Of a stretch of 64,000 bases of DNA, positions 25,991 to 33,164 are shown one piece after another. Location of the stretch: the NCBI RefSeq assembly GCF_012843875.1, contig NZ_JABAFY010000003.1:62001-126000 (forward strand), given 5' to 3'. This stretch comes from Desulfovibrio piger. GTDB lineage: Bacteria > Desulfobacterota > Desulfovibrionia > Desulfovibrionales > Desulfovibrionaceae. The notes beneath the pieces were generated by a model, which saw only the letters and a list, made by a program, of their open reading frames with translations, did no database searches and had not been told where the DNA came from. Position numbers and translations under genes: made by a program. Position 1 is the first letter of the stretch. Each line of letters begins with the position of its first letter.

Positions 25991-27562
25991 ATGGAAAACA
26001 GGACGACTCCCCCCTCCACGCCAAGCCTGGCGCGTCGCTATATATGCAAGCTGCTGGCCAACGTGGCTTCCGTGCCGGTCTATCTGGCCATGGAAGCCAT
26101 CCTGCCCCGTGCCCTGGGCCCGGCCATGTACGGCAATTACAGTTTTGCCACCAACTTTTTCCAGCAGCTGTTCATGTTCCTGGACATGGGCACGTCCACC
26201 TGCTTCTACAATGCCCTGTCCCGGCGCCAGTCCGAAACGGGCCTCATCAGCTTCTACATGCGGCTCAGCCTGCTCATCGCCGTCATCAGCCTGCTCATCG
26301 CCGGCGCCATGCAGGTGCCCCTCGTCGGCAACTGGCTCATGCCCGACGTGCCCCTGTGGCTGGCCCCGCTGGCCGCCATCTGGGCCTTTCTGACCTGGTG
26401 GGGCCGCGTGCTCCGCTCCATGAACGATGCTGTGGGCGCCACCGTGCAGTCCGAGATGGTGCGCACCGTGGTCTCGCTCTCGGCCGTAGTCCTGCTCATC
26501 GGCCTGTTCCTGCTGGACTGGCTGAACATCTTCAGCCTTTTCGGCCAGCAATACGCCATGCTGGGCGTCACGGCCCTGGGCTACTGGATCGTCACCCGGC
26601 GCCACTGGGAGCGCTGCTATGGCGGCCCGGACGCCACCTTCTGCCTGCGCCTGAGTGCCGACAGCAACAAGGCCTACCGTCACGAATTCTTCACCTACAG
26701 CCATCCGCTCTTCGTCCAGGCCCTGCTCATCTTCCTCATGGCCGCCGCGGAACGCTGGCTGCTGCAGTGGTTCGACGGCAGCGCCGAGCAGGGCTATTTC
26801 GCCCTGGGCCACAAGGTCTGTCTGGCCTGTCTGATGTTCGTCTCGGCCATGACGCCGCTGGTCATGCGCGAGCTCTCCATCGCCTGGGGGCAGCGCGACC
26901 TCCAGCTCATGGGCCGCCTGGTCAACCGCTTCGCCCCCCTGATCTATGCCGTGGCCGCCTACTTCGCCTGCTTCAGCATGGCCGAGGGCCCGGCCCTGGT
27001 GCGCATCTTCGGGGGCGCGGAGTTCACCGCCGCCATCCTGCCCGTGCAGATCATGGCCCTCTACCCCCTGCACCAGTCCTATCTGCAGCTGGCCAGCTCC
27101 GTGTTCCACGCCTCGGGCCGTACCCGCGAACTGCGCAACCTCACCCTGCTGGAATGCGTCTACGGCATGACCACGGCCTGGTTCCTGCTGGCGCCCGAAG
27201 CTTACGGCGGCCTGCATCTGGGGGCCGTGGGCCTGTCCATCAAGACCATCGCCGTGCAATGCGTGACCGTCAACATCTGCCTCTGGCGCGCCTCGCGTTT
27301 TGTGCCCATCCGGCTGCTGCCCATCATGCTGCACGAGATCTGGTGTGTGCTGGTGCTGGCCGCCGTGGCCTTTGCCTGCCGCGAGCTCACCCTCATGCTG
27401 GGCCTGGGCGGCATCGACTCCCTGCTGCGCTTCCTGATTTCCGGCGTCGTCTACACCCTGGCCGCCACGCTCACGGCCCTGCTCATCCCCCAGCTGCTGG
27501 GCATGAGCCGCGCCGAGATGAACGAAAAGATCCGGAAGCTGCGTGCCCGCCTGGGACGCTGA
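25991..27562 (+). CDS. Oligosaccharide flippase / polysaccharide export membrane protein
   Basis: A 523-residue integral membrane protein with about 12-14 helices of the MOP (Wzx/MATE-like) superfamily, likely to flip a lipid-linked glycan. Early motifs are LGPAMYGNYSFATNFF and DMGTSTCFYNALS, typical of Wzx-type proteins. The ATG at 25991 is the first in a good membrane context although the ribosome site is weak. There is no sugar-transferase cluster around it, so the glycan cannot be named. It is divergent from ilvD. Confidence 0.8.
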   Translation: MENRTTPPSTPSLARRYICKLLANVASVPVYLAMEAILPRALGPAMYGNYSFATNFFQQLFMFLDMGTSTCFYNALSRRQSETGLISFYMRLSLLIAVISLLIAGAMQVPLVGNWLMPDVPLWLAPLAAIWAFLTWWGRVLRSMNDAVGATVQSEMVRTVVSLSAVVLLIGLFLLDWLNIFSLFGQQYAMLGVTALGYWIVTRRHWERCYGGPDATFCLRLSADSNKAYRHEFFTYSHPLFVQALLIFLMAAAERWLLQWFDGSAEQGYFALGHKVCLACLMFVSAMTPLVMRELSIAWGQRDLQLMGRLVNRFAPLIYAVAAYFACFSMAEGPALVRIFGGAEFTAAILPVQIMALYPLHQSYLQLASSVFHASGRTRELRNLTLLECVYGMTTAWFLLAPEAYGGLHLGAVGLSIKTIAVQCVTVNICLWRASRFVPIRLLPIMLHEIWCVLVLAAVAFACRELTLMLGLGGIDSLLRFLISGVVYTLAATLTALLIPQLLGMSRAEMNEKIRKLRARLGR

Positions 27563-27794
27563 CAGCTACGGCAGCAAGAGAAGAGACGCCCCGGGACAAC
27601 GGTCTCTGAAGGCTGAAGATACAGGCCGCTGCCCCTGTGGGAGACAGGACGGTCTGCCGGGCTCCTGCCAGCAGCAGAGCATGATACAGAGAAGCAGATG
27701 GCCCGGGCATAGTCTCTGGCAGGGCGGACACCGGGAAAATCGGCAAGCCGGGGCCATCCCCCTTGCAATATTTCTGTCCCGGGACTAGTTTTTT

Positions 27795-27902
27795 GCTTCC
27801 GGCTGGGGGAGCCTGCGGGCTGAGAAAGGGTGCAAGGACCCTGACCCCTAGGGCCGCCGTGCGGTCCTGCACCTGATGCAGATAGTGCTGTCGAAGGGAA
27901 GC
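27795..27902 (+). promoter_or_regulatory. TPP riboswitch (THI element)
   Basis: The conserved blocks are in order: closing stem GCTTCC/GGAAGC, GGGGGAGCC, GGCTGAGAAAGGG, then CACCTGATGCAGATAGTGC and GAAGGGAAGC. These match the thiamine pyrophosphate aptamer. It precedes thiS and would switch the operon off at high TPP through the terminator that follows. Confidence 0.95.
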
Positions 27903-27934
27903 TGGCAACGTGCGCTCTTTTTGCGCCCAACGTG

Positions 27935-27971
27935 CCCGTTTCGCCCTCTTGCAAGGTGGACGGGTTTTTTT
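27935..27971 (+). terminator. Riboswitch expression-platform terminator
   Basis: CCCGT pairs with ACGGG, with a partial inner CGCC/GGTG stem, followed by seven T, 11 bp before thiS. It is the likely regulated terminator of the TPP riboswitch. Confidence 0.8.
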
Positions 27972-27982
27972 GTGGAGGCAGT

Positions 27983-28183
27983 ATGCAACTCACCATCAAT
28001 GGCGAAGCCTGTACCTGTGCCGAAGGCCTGACCGTGGCGGCCCTGCTGCGGGAGCGGGAACACGATGCCACCGCCGTGGTCGTGGAACACAACGGCCAGA
28101 TCGTGCCCGCCGCGGACTTCGCGGCCACCGCCCTGAACGAGGGCGACGTGCTGGAGATCGTGCAGTTCGTGGGCGGCGGTTAG
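27983..28183 (+). CDS. thiS: Sulfur carrier protein ThiS
   Basis: A 66-residue ubiquitin-fold protein ending in the required Gly-Gly (VQFVGGG). The C-terminal glycine is adenylated by ThiF and converted to a thiocarboxylate that donates sulfur for the thiazole ring. GGAGG precedes the ATG; the start 17 codons upstream would run through the terminator. First gene of thiSGHF. Confidence 0.96.
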   Translation: MQLTINGEACTCAEGLTVAALLREREHDATAVVVEHNGQIVPAADFAATALNEGDVLEIVQFVGGG

Positions 28184-28261
28184 CCGCCGGCACGACGACG
28201 TTTTTTTCTTCCTCTGCGCCCAGTGCGCACCGCGCGGCCCGGTCGGCCGCAGGAGACCATC

Positions 28262-29047
28262 ATGAGCGATTTTCAGAACAACGATCCCCTCATCATCGGC
28301 GGCGTGGAACTGCAGAGCCGCCTGTTCATCGGTACCGGCAAATACAGCAATGACGCCCTCATCCCCGACGTCTGCGCCAGCAGCGGCGCGCAGGTGATCA
28401 CCGTGGCCATGCGCCGCGTGGAAAAAGGCCAGCAGGGCATCGTGGGCCACATCCCCTCCCACATGCGTCTGCTGCCCAACACCTCCGGCGCCCGCACCGC
28501 CGAAGAGGCCGTGCGCCTGGCCCGTCTGGCCCGCGCCGCCGGTTGCGGCGACTGGATCAAGATCGAAGTCATCTCCGATACCCGCCACCTGCTGCCCGAC
28601 GGCTACGAGACCGCCAAGGCCACCGAGATCCTGGCCAGGGAAGGCTTCACCGTGCTGCCCTACATCAACCCCGACCTCTATGTGGCCCGCGCCTGCGCGG
28701 ATGCCGGTGCCGCCGCCGTCATGCCCCTGGGCGCGCCCATCGGCACCAACCGCGGCCTGCGCACCCGCGAGATGATCGGCATCCTCATCGAAGAGATCGA
28801 CCTGCCCATCGTGGTGGACGCCGGTATCGGCCTGCCCTCCCATGCCTGCGAGGCCATGGAGATGGGCGCCGCCGCCTGCCTGGTGAACACCGGCATCGCC
28901 TCGTCCACCGATCCGGTGCTCATGGGCCGTGCCTTCCGTCAGGCCGTGGAAGCCGGTCGCGCCGCCTGGCTGGCCGGTCCCGGTGCCGTGCGTGCCTGCG
29001 GCGAAGGCGCCCAGGCCTCCTCTCCGCTGACGGGCTTCCTGCGCTAG
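28262..29047 (+). CDS. thiG: Thiazole synthase ThiG
   Basis: A 261-residue TIM-barrel enzyme that condenses deoxyxylulose phosphate, dehydroglycine and ThiS-thiocarboxylate into the thiazole. It has the N-terminal [10 protein letters not shown], the Schiff-base lysine region IKIEVI, and the phosphate loop [15 protein letters not shown] precedes the ATG at 28262. thiH starts 13 bp downstream. Confidence 0.97.
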   Translation: MSDFQNNDPLIIGGVELQSRLFIGTGKYSNDALIPDVCASSGAQVITVAMRRVEKGQQGIVGHIPSHMRLLPNTSGARTAEEAVRLARLARAAGCGDWIKIEVISDTRHLLPDGYETAKATEILAREGFTVLPYINPDLYVARACADAGAAAVMPLGAPIGTNRGLRTREMIGILIEEIDLPIVVDAGIGLPSHACEAMEMGAAACLVNTGIASSTDPVLMGRAFRQAVEAGRAAWLAGPGAVRACGEGAQASSPLTGFLR

Positions 29048-29060
29048 GTCGGGGGCGGAC

Positions 29061-30185
29061 ATGGAAAACTTTCAGCAATATCTGGAAAACAACTGGCCGC
29101 GCGAACGCCGCAGCCAGATAGCCGCCAGCGCCACCGAAGACCAGGTGCGCGCCGTGCTGCGCAAGGACTACCTGCAGCCCGCCGACTTCCTGACCCTGCT
29201 CTCGCCGGCGGCCGCGCCCCTGCTGGAGCAGATGGCCCAGCGCGCCCATGAGCTGACCCTGCGCTACTTCGGCCGGGCCGTGAACCTGTTCACGCCGCTC
29301 TACGTGTCGGACTACTGCACCAACCAGTGCCGTTACTGCGGCTTCAACGCCAACAACAAGCAGCCGCGCCGCCACCTGAGCCCCGAAGAGGCCTACGACG
29401 AAGCCAAGGCCATCGCGGACATGGGCCTGCAGCACATCCTGCTGCTCACCGGCGATGCCCGCAAACTCTCCTCGCCCGAGTACATCGCGGAGGTCGCCCG
29501 CCGCATCAAGCCCCTGTTCGCCAGCGTGGGCATCGAAGTCTACTCCATGACCGAGGACGAATACCGCCTCATGGTGGAAAGCGGCGTGGACAGCATGACC
29601 ATGTTCCAGGAGACCTACAATCCCGAGCTCTACGACTGGCTGCATCCGGTGGGCCCCAAGAAGGACTACGCCTTCCGTCTCAACGCCCCCGAGCGCGCCG
29701 CCCGCGCGGGCATGCGCTCCCTGGGCCTGGGCGCCCTGCTGGGCCTGGACGAGTTCGAACAGGACGCCTTCGCCACCGGCCTGCACGCCTGGTGGCTGCT
29801 GCGCCATTACCCCGGCGTGGACGTGGGCCTGTCCATCCCCCGCATCTGCTCGCACGAGGGCAGTTTCGACATCCCGCACGCCCTCGATGACCGCCGCTTC
29901 GTGCAGTATGTGACGGCCCTGCGCTGCTTCCTGCCGCGCTCGTCCATTACCTGCTCCAGCCGCGAGAGCGCCTTCATGCGTGACCACCTGATCCCGCTGG
30001 GCGTGACCCGCGTCTCGGCCGGTGTGTCCACCGCCGTGGGCGGCCGCAAGACCCACGCCGACAACAGCGGCCAGTTCGACATCACCGACCACCGCAGCGT
30101 GGAACAGATGATCGCCGACCTGACCAAAAACGGCTATCAGGCCGTCATCAAGGACTGGGAAGACCCCACCCTGACCCACGCCTAG
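29061..30185 (+). CDS. thiH: Tyrosine lyase ThiH (radical SAM)
   Basis: A 374-residue radical SAM enzyme that splits tyrosine to supply dehydroglycine to ThiG. The cluster motif CTNQCRYCGF (C-X3-C-X2-C) is near residues 85-94, inside the partial TIM barrel, and the C-terminal BATS-type region is complete. Its use instead of the oxygen-dependent ThiO fits an anaerobe. A palindrome and a terminator separate it from thiF. Confidence 0.97.
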   Translation: MENFQQYLENNWPRERRSQIAASATEDQVRAVLRKDYLQPADFLTLLSPAAAPLLEQMAQRAHELTLRYFGRAVNLFTPLYVSDYCTNQCRYCGFNANNKQPRRHLSPEEAYDEAKAIADMGLQHILLLTGDARKLSSPEYIAEVARRIKPLFASVGIEVYSMTEDEYRLMVESGVDSMTMFQETYNPELYDWLHPVGPKKDYAFRLNAPERAARAGMRSLGLGALLGLDEFEQDAFATGLHAWWLLRHYPGVDVGLSIPRICSHEGSFDIPHALDDRRFVQYVTALRCFLPRSSITCSSRESAFMRDHLIPLGVTRVSAGVSTAVGGRKTHADNSGQFDITDHRSVEQMIADLTKNGYQAVIKDWEDPTLTHA

Positions 30186-30190
30186 GCTGA

Positions 30191-30232
30191 GTGTTGTGAG
30201 GGGAGGGGGCCCCCTCCCCAGCGCGCTTTATT
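30191..30232. repeat. Interspersed hairpin repeat, short copy 4
   Basis: A perfect 20-bp palindrome (30200-30219, GGGGAGGGGG and its complement) followed by the shared end AGCGCGCTTTATTCGGGAGG. It looks like a truncated, inverted member of the family seen at 8383 and 22678. Confidence 0.65.
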
Positions 30233-30233
30233 C

Positions 30234-30273
30234 GGGAGGGACGTCTTTCCGCCGGAAAGACGTCCCTCCTTTT
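30234..30273 (+). terminator. Terminator between thiH and thiF
   Basis: A 17-bp perfect stem (GGGAGGGACGTCTTTCC and its complement) with a 2-3-base loop is followed by TTTT. Some transcripts may stop before thiF. Confidence 0.85.
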
Positions 30274-30427
30274 CATACGGGGGCGGGGCAGTCCACCTCT
30301 TCATGTGGGCCGGGTTCGCCCGTTGTGGCCGGGTCCCTGTCCATTCCGTGGATGCGGCCCGGAAAGGGCTGTTTCAGGATGAAGTTTGGACGCATCCATC
30401 CGTAAACCGTTTTTCAGGGAGTCTGCC

Positions 30428-31039
30428 ATGAGTGAGAACGTATTGCGTCAGGGCCTGACGCGCTATCTTTCCCCGGCCCGGCTGGAGGCCCTGCGGACCG
30501 CCCGGGTGGGCGTGGCCGGTGCGGGCGGTCTGGGCTCCAATGCCGTCCTGATGCTGGCCCGCAGCGGTGTGGAACATTTCCTGCTCATCGACGATGACGT
30601 GGTGGACGCGTCCAACCTCAACCGGCAGCAGTTCTGGCCCCGGCATCTGGGCCGTCCCAAGGTGGAGGCCCTGGCCGAACTGGTGCGGGAGCTGAACCCC
30701 GACGCCCGGGTGGAGACCTGTCGCCTGCGTATCGACGCCGCCAACGTGGACGAGCTGGTGACCCGCTGCCCCCTGTGGCTGGAAGCCATGGACGGCGCGG
30801 CGGACAAGCGCCTGCTGGTGGAAAAGGTCATGCTCTCGGGCCGCCGCATCACCAGTGCCTCGGGCATGGGCGGCTTTGGCGGCAAGCCCATGCAAAAACG
30901 CGTGCTGGGCAATCTGGTGCTGGTGGGCGACTTCGAGACCGACATCCTCGAATATCCGCCCCTGGCCCCGCGCGTGACCGAGGCCGCGGCCCTGCTGGCC
31001 GACGCCATGCTGGAATTCATCCTCACCGGCGTGGAATAG
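30428..31039 (+). CDS. thiF: ThiS adenylyltransferase ThiF, short family 2
   Basis: A 203-residue E1-like enzyme that activates the ThiS C-terminus with ATP. The nucleotide loop VGVAGAGGLGSN is at residues 28-39, and the LIDDDVVDASNLNRQQ strand follows. It is shorter than E. coli ThiF and contains only two cysteines, neither in a CxxC pair. The zinc knuckle and the sulfur-accepting cysteine are therefore absent, as in the short ThiF family of anaerobes. The ATG at 30428 begins the conserved part. It is 242 bp after thiH, behind a terminator, so it may have its own promoter. Confidence 0.92.
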   Translation: MSENVLRQGLTRYLSPARLEALRTARVGVAGAGGLGSNAVLMLARSGVEHFLLIDDDVVDASNLNRQQFWPRHLGRPKVEALAELVRELNPDARVETCRLRIDAANVDELVTRCPLWLEAMDGAADKRLLVEKVMLSGRRITSASGMGGFGGKPMQKRVLGNLVLVGDFETDILEYPPLAPRVTEAAALLADAMLEFILTGVE

Positions 31040-31250
31040 GCCTTTTCTGAGAGGCTCCTCCCCCTGATGCCTTGCGCCTGACGCTGCCCGGCAAGGAAGA
31101 CGTGCCCACGCCCACAGCTGCCTGTGTCGCCAGAGGGTACGGCTGGCGGCTGCCTCACCGCTACGGACAAAGGGATGGCCCGCCCCTTTTTCTCCATGTC
31201 TCCCCATAACGACAGGATGCCCCTTGTCGGCACCTGCCCAGAGCCATGAC

Positions 31251-31295
31251 GAACGTACGGCCCCGGACTGCATAGCAGTCCGGGGCCGTACGTTC
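31251..31295. repeat. Perfect 21-bp hairpin
   Basis: Arms 31251-31271 and 31275-31295 are exact reverse complements with the 3-base loop ATA. There is no T run. It directly abuts the next repeat element. The 210 bp between thiF and this hairpin hold no visible gene. Confidence 0.85.
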
Positions 31296-31460
31296 TGATA
31301 AAGCGCGCTGGGGAGGGGATGGGGAGCTTGAGGGGAGGGGGGACCCCTCTCGCGCCAGCAGAGGGGGCTCCCCTCCCCTCAAAATATGGCCCGCAGGGCC
31401 GTGCCCGTTAGCGACAAAGGAAGCTACGGGCATCGACAGCGAAGGGGCCCCCTCAAACAA
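31296..31460. repeat. Interspersed hairpin repeat, copy 5, with cassette remnant
   Basis: Starts TGATAAAGCGCGCTGGGG, then an imperfect stem of about 22 bp (31329-31350 against 31362-31383) with CTCGCGCCAGCAG in the loop. A single inverted copy of the 69-73-bp cassette follows (31386-31440), ending GGGGCCCCCTC. It lies between the convergent thiF and aldolase genes. Confidence 0.75.
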
Positions 31461-32111
31461 CTAACACGATCCGGCCAGCAGCTGGATGGCGGCCAGATGT
31501 TCCAGTTCTTCGCTGAGGGTGAGGGCCTGGCCCAGGCAGGGGGCCGAAGCGCACAGGCCGTGGCGGGTCATCCACACAGCCTCGAAATCGCGGGCGGCCT
31601 GTCCCACGGCCTCGGCCAGCTCGCGGGTGCCGGGCTCGAAGGCCGGGGCGTAGCCCAGCCGGGCCCGCCAGACACCGGACTCGAAGACCGGCAGTTTCAA
31701 AAAACGCTCCTGCCAGCCCGGCTGGCATTCCAGTTTCAGGGCCAGGGCCAGCAGCTGCCGGGGGTGGGTGTGCAGGATGGCCCCGCACCGGGGCCGGGCC
31801 GCATAGACTTCCAGATGCATGAGGCCTTCGCTGGACGAAGGACCGCCGTACAGGGTGGCGCCGCTCCGGGCATCCAGCACGCACAGGTCCCGGAGCGTCA
31901 GGCGCCCCTTGGCCGCGCCGCTGCGGGTGATGACGATGCGCTCGCCTTCGGGGCTCTGCCAGCGGCAGCTGGCGTTACCGTTGCAACCGGCCAGCATGCC
32001 GCCGTGCCAGGCTTCACGGCAGACTTCGGCCAGCTCCCGGACGATGGACGACGGCAGGGCGGCCAGGGCGATGTCCCGGCCCTGACGCTGATGGAAACAA
32101 GGAAAGGGCAC
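31461..32111 (-). CDS. Class II aldolase/adducin-family protein
   Basis: A 216-residue zinc aldolase-type protein (fuculose-1-phosphate aldolase superfamily). It has GCNGNAS for phosphate binding, SGAAKGRL, the metal histidines in ILHTHPRQ and a late His in TRHGL. The sugar substrate is unknown. Translation begins at GTG two bases after the thiL stop codon, with GGAGG inside the end of thiL, so it is coupled to thiL. It is the third gene of a uvrD-thiL-aldolase unit. Confidence 0.82.
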   Translation of the reverse strand: MPFPCFHQRQGRDIALAALPSSIVRELAEVCREAWHGGMLAGCNGNASCRWQSPEGERIVITRSGAAKGRLTLRDLCVLDARSGATLYGGPSSSEGLMHLEVYAARPRCGAILHTHPRQLLALALKLECQPGWQERFLKLPVFESGVWRARLGYAPAFEPGTRELAEAVGQAARDFEAVWMTRHGLCASAPCLGQALTLSEELEHLAAIQLLAGSC

Positions 32112-32113
32112 GG

Positions 32114-33163
32114 CTAGGCCTCCGTGGATACGGCAAAATGGTCAAAGCCCTGGAGTGCGTCCAGCGGCTCGTTGTTGCAGGTCAGCTCCCCGTCATCGGT
32201 GATGGTGCCGATGCTCATGAAGCCGGGGATGGCCGCATGCAGGATGGGCAGCATGTCCGGGGCGCAGGAGCCCAGCAGAGCGTAATCCTCGCCGCCCAGC
32301 AGGGCCTCGTGCACGGGATTGAGCCCGTTCTCGCGGGCATGGCGCACCACTTCGGGATGGAGCATGCCCTGCGGCAGCAGGATGGCCGCGCCCAGGCCGC
32401 TGTCCGTGGCGGTGCCCGTGTCGCCTTCGCGCCGGGCCCGGCTCTCGCCGGTGCGGCCCAGCAGGCGCGGCAAATCGCGCATGATGCCGTCGGAAAGATC
32501 CATCAGTGCCGGGGGCCGGGCATTGGCGCCCGCACGGGCCAGCATGAGCCCGGCATCCACCTGCGGCACGGGCAAAAGATGCGCGGCGCAGGCAGCGGGC
32601 CAGTGCTCCAGCGCGGCCCGGCCTTCCTTTTCCAGTACCTGCAGACCCACGCGGGCCAGGCCCGGACGGCCCACCACGAACAGGCTGTCCCCGGGCATGG
32701 AGCCGCCCCGCACGAGGAAGTCCCCGCCCGTGTAGGACTCGCCCCAGATGGTGATGCTCACGTGCAGGAAGGGACTGCGGGACAAGTCGCCGCCCGCCAG
32801 GGCCAGACGCTGTTCCTGCGCCAGAGCGGCCATGCCGGAGAAAAAGCGGTCGAGCCACAGCGCATCCACATCATCGGGCAGGCCCAGGGCCAGGGTGAAG
32901 GCCAGCGGGCGGCCGCCGCAGGCCGCGATGTCGCTCACATTGACGGCCAGGGCCTTGTGGCCGATCTCTTCGGGCGTGAAATAGGAGCGCCGGAAGTGGA
33001 CATCCTCCAGAAAAAGGTCGCTGCTCACGCACAGGGGCGTGCCTGCCTTGAGCACGGCGCAGTCGTCGCCCCTGCCCAGCAGCAGGGAAGGATGCGTGGC
33101 CGGGAAATGCCGGGCCAGACAGGCAAGGATGCTGTCTTCAGAAGCGCGCGAAGGCTCGGACAT
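32114..33163 (-). CDS. thiL: Thiamine-monophosphate kinase
   Basis: A 349-residue enzyme that phosphorylates thiamine monophosphate to TPP. Family landmarks are GRGDDCAVL, the SSDLFLEDVHF metal loop, NVSDIAACGG, LAGGDLSRS and DLSDGI. The ATG at 33163 comes one base after the helicase stop; the upstream in-frame region overlaps the helicase gene and is not used. It completes the pathway begun by the thiSGHF genes 1-5 kb away on the other strand. Confidence 0.95.
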   Translation of the reverse strand: MSEPSRASEDSILACLARHFPATHPSLLLGRGDDCAVLKAGTPLCVSSDLFLEDVHFRRSYFTPEEIGHKALAVNVSDIAACGGRPLAFTLALGLPDDVDALWLDRFFSGMAALAQEQRLALAGGDLSRSPFLHVSITIWGESYTGGDFLVRGGSMPGDSLFVVGRPGLARVGLQVLEKEGRAALEHWPAACAAHLLPVPQVDAGLMLARAGANARPPALMDLSDGIMRDLPRLLGRTGESRARREGDTGTATDSGLGAAILLPQGMLHPEVVRHARENGLNPVHEALLGGEDYALLGSCAPDMLPILHAAIPGFMSIGTITDDGELTCNNEPLDALQGFDHFAVSTEA

Positions 33164-33164
33164 A

